A stretch of 11,409 nt of DNA, taken from a bacterium (lineage in GTDB: Bacteria; Krumholzibacteriota; Krumholzibacteria; LZORAL124-64-63). The notes beneath the pieces are model-generated. The model saw only the letters and a list, made by a program, of their open reading frames with translations. It was not told the DNA's origin and did no database searches. Position numbers and translations under genes: made by a program. Location of the stretch: the NCBI GenBank assembly GCA_030592025.1, contig JAUUZX010000009.1:1-11409 (forward strand). Direction: 5' to 3'. This document shows, in pieces, positions 6,881 to 11,409 of the stretch (its first letter is position 1; every line of letters begins with the position of its first letter).

Positions 6881-7282
6881 TCAGACCTGGACTTCCTCCA
6901 CCAGGCCCAGCTCCTGCAGAACCTTCTGGAAACGCCTCTTGTCGATGGGCTTGGTGACGTAGCCGTCGGCGGCCGCGTCGTAGGCCTGCTGGACGGACTT
7001 CTCGTCCTCGAGGGCCGTCGTCATGATGACCCGCGACCCCCGCTCGACGCCGCGCTCGGCCTCCAGGGCACGGATCTGCTCCAGGGCTTCGTGACCGGTG
7101 ATCCCCGGCATCATGATGTCCAGGCAGATCAGGTCGTAGTTGCTCCCCGTGTCCAGGGCGTGGCGCACGGCGGCCAGGGCTTCGTTCCCGTTGATGGCGA
7201 CGTCGCAGTCGCCATGGGGCTCGAGGTACCGGCACAACAAACGACGGCTGATGAAGTCATCTTCCACGACGAGGATCTGCAT
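6881..7282 (-). CDS. Single-domain response regulator (CheY-like receiver)
   Basis: A 133-residue receiver with E7-D8-D9, phospho-acceptor D55 (in CLDIMMPG), T88/T89 in IMTTAL and K111 in TKPID; no output domain. The general layout (SRRLL after the acidic pocket, LICLDIMMP, VIMTTALED) is like the stand-alone receivers common in Desulfovibrio-type genomes; this is from memory of the family. ATG 7282 was chosen because AAGGGGAAG lies about 5 bases upstream and MQILVVEDD is a normal receiver start; the longer open frame to 7342 has no such support. It leads the two-gene unit. Both products share DD..SRRLL near the N-terminus but are otherwise well diverged, so a recent duplication is unlikely. 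Confidence 0.93.
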   Translation of the reverse strand: MQILVVEDDFISRRLLCRYLEPHGDCDVAINGNEALAAVRHALDTGSNYDLICLDIMMPGITGHEALEQIRALEAERGVERGSRVIMTTALEDEKSVQQAYDAAADGYVTKPIDKRRFQKVLQELGLVEEVQV

Positions 7283-7486
7283 AACTCTTCCCCTTGTCGG
7301 ATCGCGAGGCGACGATTCCTCGCGTTCTGCGTATCTGTTCACTGGAATCCTGATCGGCTGGCATCACATCATCTTGAATATTTCCTTACATCAGCGGTAA
7401 CTTTGCAGGTCGGGCCGCGTTCATGCAGATTGTGCCAGGAACAATTCCGGAACGGGCCACCTCCCAGGGAAAGGACGCACCACACC
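7283..7486. other. Divergent intergenic region between response regulators and djlA
   Basis: This 204-base gap must carry promoters for both directions and is more AT-rich near 7365-7405. A weak plus-strand promoter reading is TTGAAT (7374-7379) with an 18-base spacer to TAACTT (7398-7403). No convincing minus-strand -35/-10 pair was found, and no sigma-54 site with correct spacing. The only clear symmetric element is the hairpin at 7303-7324. Confidence 0.4.
7303..7324. repeat. Small hairpin in the response-regulator leader
   Basis: Perfect 7-bp arms CGCGAGG (7303-7309) and CCTCGCG (7318-7324) flank an 8-base loop. It lies 20 bases upstream of the start codon of the first response regulator on the minus strand, just before its ribosome site. 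It could be a 5' leader structure or a binding site; GC-rich chance pairing is also possible. Confidence 0.35.
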
Positions 7487-8281
7487 ATGGGCTTGTTGGG
7501 AACGATCATCGGCGGAGGATTGGGGTTCGTGATCGGCGGCCCCCTGGGGGCCATCATCGGCGGGGCCATCGGCTCCAACGTGCAGGGCATGGGCAACGGC
7601 TCCGTCCACCCCGGCGTCGGCGGCGCGCGGCGCCCCGGCTTCGGACCGGGCGGCGGCTACCGCTACAATCCCTTGCAGGCCCAGCAGGCCTTCCTGACGG
7701 CGGTCATCAGCCTGGCCGCCAAGGTGGCCAAGGCCGACGGCGCCGTGAGCCCGGCCGAGGTCCGCCAGTTCGACATCTTCCTCAGGACGAACCTGAACAT
7801 GCCCGCCGCCGAACGTCGCATGGCGGCCCGCATCTTCAACGAGGCCCGCGACTCGTCCATCCCCGCGGAGGACTTCGCCCGCCAGATCCGTCAGATCCTC
7901 GGTCACCAGCCCCAGCGCATGCGGGACATCGTCTCGCTGATGGCCTCGGTCGCCCTGGCCGACGGCCGCATGCACCCGGCCGAGGAGCGCATGATCCGCT
8001 CCATCGCCAACGAACTGGGCCTGTCCGCCCGTGCCTACGACGAGGCCATGGCCATGTTCAACCCCACGGCGACCGTCGACACCGCCTACGCCACCCTCGG
8101 CGTCGACCCCTCGGCCACCGACATCGAGGTCAAGAAGGCCTACCGCAAGCTGGCCAAGGAGTACCACCCGGACGTGCTCGCCTCCAAGGGGATGAGCGCC
8201 GACTTCGAGAAGTTTGCGGAGGAAAAGATGAAGGCCATCAACGGGGCCTGGGGTGAGATCGAGAAGGCCCGGGGGCTGTGA
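7487..8281 (+). CDS. djlA: DjlA-type membrane-anchored DnaJ co-chaperone (TerB + J domain)
   Basis: A 264-residue protein with the domain order of DjlA, close to its E. coli length (about 271). Residues 3-32 are a Gly-rich membrane segment with repeated GG/GxxxG spacing (IIGGG..IGGPLG..IIGGAIG). A Gly/Pro-rich linker (about 33-58) follows. A TerB-like helical domain covers about 64-196, with two ADG-P-E signatures (AKADGAVSPAE and ALADGRMHPAEE). The C-terminal J domain (about 204-264) has KKAYRKLAKEYHPD with the HPD tripeptide at 227-229, needed to stimulate DnaK ATPase. It probably recruits DnaK to the inner-membrane face. ATG 7487 begins the family-like N-terminus; AAGGA lies 11 bases upstream, a rather long spacing. 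A longer upstream open frame in the same phase lacks any support. Confidence 0.9.
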   Translation: MGLLGTIIGGGLGFVIGGPLGAIIGGAIGSNVQGMGNGSVHPGVGGARRPGFGPGGGYRYNPLQAQQAFLTAVISLAAKVAKADGAVSPAEVRQFDIFLRTNLNMPAAERRMAARIFNEARDSSIPAEDFARQIRQILGHQPQRMRDIVSLMASVALADGRMHPAEERMIRSIANELGLSARAYDEAMAMFNPTATVDTAYATLGVDPSATDIEVKKAYRKLAKEYHPDVLASKGMSADFEKFAEEKMKAINGAWGEIEKARGL

Positions 8282-8289
8282 GGTACTGC

Positions 8290-8399
8290 TCACCCAGGGA
8301 GGTGTGTGTCCTCCGCTGGGCTCAGCGCTCGGCCGATGCGGCCTCGCTCGGGCCAGGGGCCCGATTCGCCCAGCGGAAGGCAAACACCTCCCTGGGTGA
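8290..8399. repeat. 110-bp compound inverted repeat between djlA and mutM
   Basis: Two 32-nt arms (8290-8321 and 8368-8399) are reverse complements at 29 of 32 positions; the outermost 16 (TCACCCAGGGAGGTGT) are perfect. The 46-base centre carries two further hairpins: GGCCG/CGGCC (8331-8343) and CGGGCC/GGCCCG (8349-8363). Folded as RNA or cruciform DNA it would make a long stem topped by two small hairpins. It begins 9 bases after the djlA stop and ends 38 bases before the mutM start. No T-run follows it, so it is not a standard terminator. No target-site duplication or gene is evident. It may be a MITE/REP-like palindromic element or a stabilising RNA structure. Confidence 0.8.
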
Positions 8400-8437
8400 C
8401 ACCACCACACACCCAAGGCCCTTTGAATCGAGGAACT

Positions 8438-9253
8438 GTGCCTGAGTTGCCTGAGGTTGAGAATGTGGGGCGGGCCCTGAGAGCGGGGCTTGTGGGGAGG
8501 ACCGTCACCGGGGTCAACGCGACTTTTCCCGGGGTCCTGGGGCAATCTTTGCGGGCGACGCGAGCAGCTCTCGTGGGCAAGGAACTCGTGGACGTTCATC
8601 GGCACGGGAAGTACCTCATCCTGAATTTCAAGGGGACGGACGGCGCGCCGGCCCATCTCATGATCCACCTGCGCATGACGGGGCAGATCCTCGCCCTCGA
8701 GGGGTACGTGCCGGACCGGCATGTGCACGTCGCGTTCGACTTCGACGGGGTGCTGGTCCACTACCGGGATATCCGCAAGTTCGGGCGCCTCACCCTGGTG
8801 GAGGACGGGCGTCAGCCCGCGGCCCTGGATCACGTCGGCCCCGACATGCTCACCGTGCGCTGGCCCGAGTGGCGGCGCCGGGCGGCCCATCGCAAGGCTC
8901 CCATCAAGGCCGTGCTCCTGGATCAGGGGGTGGCCGCGGGGTTGGGCAACATCTACGTGGATGAGAGCCTCTTCCTGGCGCGGGTCCACCCCCAAGCGCG
9001 CCCCTGCGACCTGGACGACCCGACCCTGCGCGAGGTGCTGCGGCGGGCGAAGCAGGTGCTCCGCCTCGCGATCAGGCACGGCGGCACCACCTTCATGAAC
9101 TTCACCGACTTCCACGGCCGGCCCGGCAACTTCCGGCGCAAGCTGCGGGTGTACGGCCGTGGCGGCGAGCCCTGCCGGGACTGTGGGGGCACGTTGGAAA
9201 AGATCGTCGTGGGCGGGCGGGGGACGGTGTTCTGTCCCGGGTGTCAGGCCTGA
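8438..9253 (+). CDS. mutM: Formamidopyrimidine-DNA glycosylase (MutM/Fpg)
   Basis: A bifunctional base-excision repair enzyme that removes 8-oxoguanine and other oxidised purines and cuts the abasic site; 271 residues, normal length. It begins (GTG)-PELPEVE, giving the catalytic proline P2 (Pro1 after Met removal) and E3. K58 in RHGKYLIL matches the conserved Lys57. Also present are HLRMTGQ, RDIRKFG, GLGNIYVDESLF and the C-terminal zinc finger CxxC-x16-CxxC (CRDC...CPGC). The GTG start at 8438 is fixed by the need for Pro directly after the initiator; GAGGA lies 4 bases upstream. An in-frame ATG further upstream (8306) lies inside the inverted repeat and is rejected. The gene follows djlA on the same strand across the inverted repeat and meets the next gene tail to tail, 12 bases apart. 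Confidence 0.97.
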   Translation: MPELPEVENVGRALRAGLVGRTVTGVNATFPGVLGQSLRATRAALVGKELVDVHRHGKYLILNFKGTDGAPAHLMIHLRMTGQILALEGYVPDRHVHVAFDFDGVLVHYRDIRKFGRLTLVEDGRQPAALDHVGPDMLTVRWPEWRRRAAHRKAPIKAVLLDQGVAAGLGNIYVDESLFLARVHPQARPCDLDDPTLREVLRRAKQVLRLAIRHGGTTFMNFTDFHGRPGNFRRKLRVYGRGGEPCRDCGGTLEKIVVGGRGTVFCPGCQA

Positions 9254-9265
9254 GCCACGTCATTC

Positions 9266-10795
9266 TCAGTCGAACCCGAAAACCAGGCCCATCTTGAGGT
9301 ACGTCCCCCCCCACCATCCGTCGGTGGCGCGCTCTTCGGGCGGGTCGTCCGGCGGGTCGCTCTCGTCCGGATCGCGAGCGGACTCCACCGACGAACCGTA
9401 GACGAATTGCTGCACGCTCAGGGAGAGATCCACGGGACCGGCGGGCACCGTGGTCTCCAGCAGCAGCGAGACGAGGTCGAGCCGCGTCACCGTCAGCTCG
9501 TATTCGCGGAAATCGGCCTGACCGAAGACGAGCACGGCGGGACGCCAGGTCTCGGCCACGGCCTCGGGATGGATGCGGAACCAGGACGTCCCCACGCGCC
9601 ACCGTCCCCCGAGGGCCTCGAAATCGCGGAGAGCCGTGAGACGACGCCACTTGACCTCGGCGTGGCCCCAAAATATCTGCCGGACGCCGAGCAGGTCGAT
9701 CACCGTGTCGGTGAAGGGCCAGCTCTCGATCTTGGCCCGGCCCTTGACGTCCAGGTCGACCGCTTCGAGCTCGATCTGCCAGCGGGTCGAAGGCGACGGG
9801 TGCCAGCGCCCGGCCGCCAGGCGTGAATGCTGGAAACCCATGCCGTAGGTGAGCCAACCGAACTGCTGCCCGCCCCAGTGGATACCCGCGTCCAGATCGA
9901 GTTCGAGTTCCTGGTACCGCAGCAGGAAGGTGTGGTCCCGCCAGGGTGTCAGATGAAACCCGGCGGCCCGGATACGGTCGCGACCGCCTGGCGTGAACTC
10001 GTACTGACGGCCGGGACCGGGTTCGTCCTGGGGCTCATACTCCGCTTCGCGCCAGTTTCCCTCCAGACTCAACCAACGCCACGGGGCCAAGCGGATATCG
10101 ACGTGCCAGGCGTCCTCGGCGAAATTCAGGTCAAAGGGGATCGGTTCCTCGAGCACCTGGCCCTCGAACTCGAGGTCACTGAGGGTGCGGGTCCGCGCGA
10201 CCTGCAGGTGGAGGACATCCGCCGGTTGCAGGCGGACCCCGGCGCCCAGCACGCGCCGGTCCATGGGGCCATCATGCCACAGGGGCGCCGAGAATTGCAG
10301 GGTCAGCCCGGGGCCGGGCTGGAAGAACCTCAGGGCCCCCGACAGGGCCTGCCCGCGGCCGTAAAGCAGCGTGCCGCTGTTGGTGGCGTCGCCTGCGGTC
10401 TGCAGGTCGATGGACTCGTAGTTCAGCTCGCCCCACCATCGCCCGGGGAGCCTGCCCAAAGGACCCGCGAGGGCCGACTCCAGACGCCGGTCGTGGGCGA
10501 ACCCCTCGCCACCGGTGAGACGGCGTGTGACCGGTTCGTCGTTGGTGTAGTCGACGCGCAACTCGGGATCGGTGAGGGGGCGGGCCAGGGACCACCAGCC
10601 GTCACGGTCGTCGAAGGCGGAACGGAAGGCGTCGGGCAAGGCGTCGCCGGAGCGGGCCCCGCCCGGTTGCAGACCACGCAGGGTCAGGCCGGCGATCTGG
10701 GCAAGAGCCACACTCGGATGGCCGCACACGACGACCATCGCGGCGGCCAGAGCGGCCGCCGCGAAGCGTGGTCGGGGATCAATCGGTCGATACAT
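9266..10795 (-). CDS. Exported protein, probable outer-membrane beta-barrel, family unknown
   Basis: A 509-residue protein I cannot assign to a family. It has a signal peptide (Arg-rich start, Ala/Val-rich core about 12-23, likely cut after ALA at 32, before Q33). The mature part is full of short amphipathic strands of alternating hydrophobic and polar residues with many Trp and Tyr (for example AGFHLTPWRDHTFLLRYQELEL, WLTYGMGFQHSRL cut short here), separated by charged turns. It ends in a strand GTYLKMGLVFGFD, which resembles a barrel-closing strand although the last residue is Asp rather than Phe or Trp. An acidic Pro-rich loop (DPDESDPPDDPPEE) lies just before it. The ATG is 7 bases after the stop of the upstream gene, with no good ribosome site, so coupled translation is likely. 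A barrel is inferred from pattern, not homology. Confidence 0.75.
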   Translation of the reverse strand: MYRPIDPRPRFAAAALAAAMVVVCGHPSVALAQIAGLTLRGLQPGGARSGDALPDAFRSAFDDRDGWWSLARPLTDPELRVDYTNDEPVTRRLTGGEGFAHDRRLESALAGPLGRLPGRWWGELNYESIDLQTAGDATNSGTLLYGRGQALSGALRFFQPGPGLTLQFSAPLWHDGPMDRRVLGAGVRLQPADVLHLQVARTRTLSDLEFEGQVLEEPIPFDLNFAEDAWHVDIRLAPWRWLSLEGNWREAEYEPQDEPGPGRQYEFTPGGRDRIRAAGFHLTPWRDHTFLLRYQELELDLDAGIHWGGQQFGWLTYGMGFQHSRLAAGRWHPSPSTRWQIELEAVDLDVKGRAKIESWPFTDTVIDLLGVRQIFWGHAEVKWRRLTALRDFEALGGRWRVGTSWFRIHPEAVAETWRPAVLVFGQADFREYELTVTRLDLVSLLLETTVPAGPVDLSLSVQQFVYGSSVESARDPDESDPPDDPPEERATDGWWGGTYLKMGLVFGFD

Positions 10796-10802
10796 TCAGC
10801 GT

Positions 10803-11409
10803 TCAGCGGGTAGACGGTGGGGGCGGTGGGGGCGCAACCGGGTCATCAAAATCCCCGCTGGGCCAATTCCAGATCACGACCTGGTCCCAGTCGTCCCCAC
10901 TCCAGCCAAAGGTCGCGCAGAATTCGGAGCCGCTGCCAATCCCGGGCAGCAGCCCGTTCAAGGTCGGGTCGGGGATCTGGTCGCACCAGGTCGCGAAATT
11001 GGCGGCGCCCCAGGTCACGATGGGTACGTAGACGAAATTGTCGGAGGTGGTGAAGTTGTACCAGACTTCGATGTCGATCGCGTTCGTGGCGCCTGCCGTC
11101 AAGACTCCGTAGTCGTTGAAACTGAACGTCGCGGAGCCCGTCCAGTTGGCGGCGGTCTCCCACTCGGCCAGGCGCTGGTCGATGTAGGCCACGCAGACGT
11201 CGGTGAACTCGGGGAAAGTATTCCAGATGTCCTCGTATCCTCGTTCGTAGTCATGATAGTTGACGTAGTAATTGCGGTAGGTGTCGCTGTACCCCATGGG
11301 CACGAAGAGATCGAACGGCCCGATCGTCCCCTCGAAATCGTTGTACGTGCGGGAGTCGAACGCTCGCGTCGTGGTCGTCAAGGTGTAGGGGGGCAGAAGC
11401 TGCTTGTAG
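10803..11409 (-). CDS. Aromatic-rich protein of unknown function (5' end outside window)
   Basis: The frame is open from the window edge to a TGA at 10803-10805. A TTG at 11381 could be read as a start, but the codons upstream of it are open and continue in the same style, so the true start is probably outside. About 202 residues are visible. They are rich in Tyr, Trp, Phe, Asn and Asp (for example YRNYYVNYHDYERGYEDIW) with three cysteines, and low in Lys. The protein ends in a short proline run (VAPPPPPPSTR). The composition suggests an extracytoplasmic protein, but the N-terminus that would show a signal peptide is missing. The next gene starts 7 bases after the stop, so the two are an operon, and the product may work with the predicted outer-membrane protein. 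Confidence 0.75.
   Translation of the reverse strand, partial: YKQLLPPYTLTTTTRAFDSRTYNDFEGTIGPFDLFVPMGYSDTYRNYYVNYHDYERGYEDIWNTFPEFTDVCVAYIDQRLAEWETAANWTGSATFSFNDYGVLTAGATNAIDIEVWYNFTTSDNFVYVPIVTWGAANFATWCDQIPDPTLNGLLPGIGSGSEFCATFGWSGDDWDQVVIWNWPSGDFDDPVAPPPPPPSTR

Noticed and set aside
7386..7392. TTACATC half-site identical to an arm of the palindrome at 424-445
   Set aside because: No partner half-site is present at a suitable distance, so a single 7-mer is likely chance.
7424..7437. Minus-strand TGGCAC...TGCA resembling a sigma-54 promoter
   Set aside because: The distance between the GG and GC elements is two bases too short for a working -24/-12 promoter.
6653..7486. Upstream extension of the djlA frame (open from 6653)
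   Set aside because: It runs antisense to both response regulators and has no domain or ribosome-site support; the DjlA-like N-terminus begins at 7487.
8306..8437. Upstream ATG start for mutM
   Set aside because: It lies inside the inverted repeat, and MutM needs Pro directly after the initiator, which only the GTG at 8438 provides.
7421..9115. 564-codon minus-strand frame over djlA and mutM
   Set aside because: Antisense shadow of two well-identified genes; no domain features.

Overview
The window comes from a GC-rich Gram-negative bacterium. Evidence for a Gram-negative cell is one protein that looks like an outer-membrane beta-barrel and three exported or envelope proteins. No rRNA, tRNA, transposase, CRISPR array or phage gene is visible, and base composition is even throughout, so this reads as chromosomal backbone. 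I cannot place the organism more precisely from the sequence alone. The single-domain response regulators and the Feo cluster with a small Cys-rich accessory protein would fit a deltaproteobacterial-type or other little-cultured GC-rich lineage.

Layout. Positions 1-405 (minus) hold the first 135 codons of a small multi-pass membrane protein with an LDERDE-type motif. It is preceded by a very good sigma-70 promoter whose -10 box lies inside a 22-bp near-palindrome. Positions 475-3688 (minus) hold a compact iron operon read in the order DtxR-type metalloregulator, feoA, feoB and FeoB-associated Cys-rich protein, with gaps of 1, 37 and 2 bases. Its upstream region has two overlapping palindromes at the likely promoter. 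A hairpin terminator at 3813-3838 separates it from the preceding transcript. That transcript (3851-6365, minus) carries pepF (oligoendopeptidase F) followed by an unrecognised secreted protein. Next upstream (6469-7282, minus) are two single-domain response regulators in tandem, with no kinase in view.

A divergent intergenic region (7283-7486) leads to two plus-strand genes. One is a DjlA-type membrane-anchored co-chaperone (TerB plus J domain, 7487-8281). The other is mutM/fpg (8438-9253), which starts with GTG. They are separated by a 110-bp inverted-repeat element with 32-nt arms and two inner hairpins. Finally, 9266-11409 (minus) holds two adjacent genes of unknown function: an exported protein that looks like an outer-membrane barrel, and upstream of it the 3' part of an aromatic-rich protein that runs off the window.

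How the parts work together. The clearest unit is the Feo cluster: a metal-sensing repressor next to the Fe(II) transporter it presumably controls. The regulator has an unusual mixed metal site (Asp where MntR has Asp, Cys where DtxR has Cys) and a Cys/His-rich C-terminal tail. The rest is housekeeping (peptide turnover, chaperone, DNA repair) plus signalling and envelope genes. I did not find a clear new defence or biosynthetic system. The observations most worth following are the DjlA-mutM structured spacer, the regulator's tail, and the promoter/operator in front of the membrane protein at the left edge.
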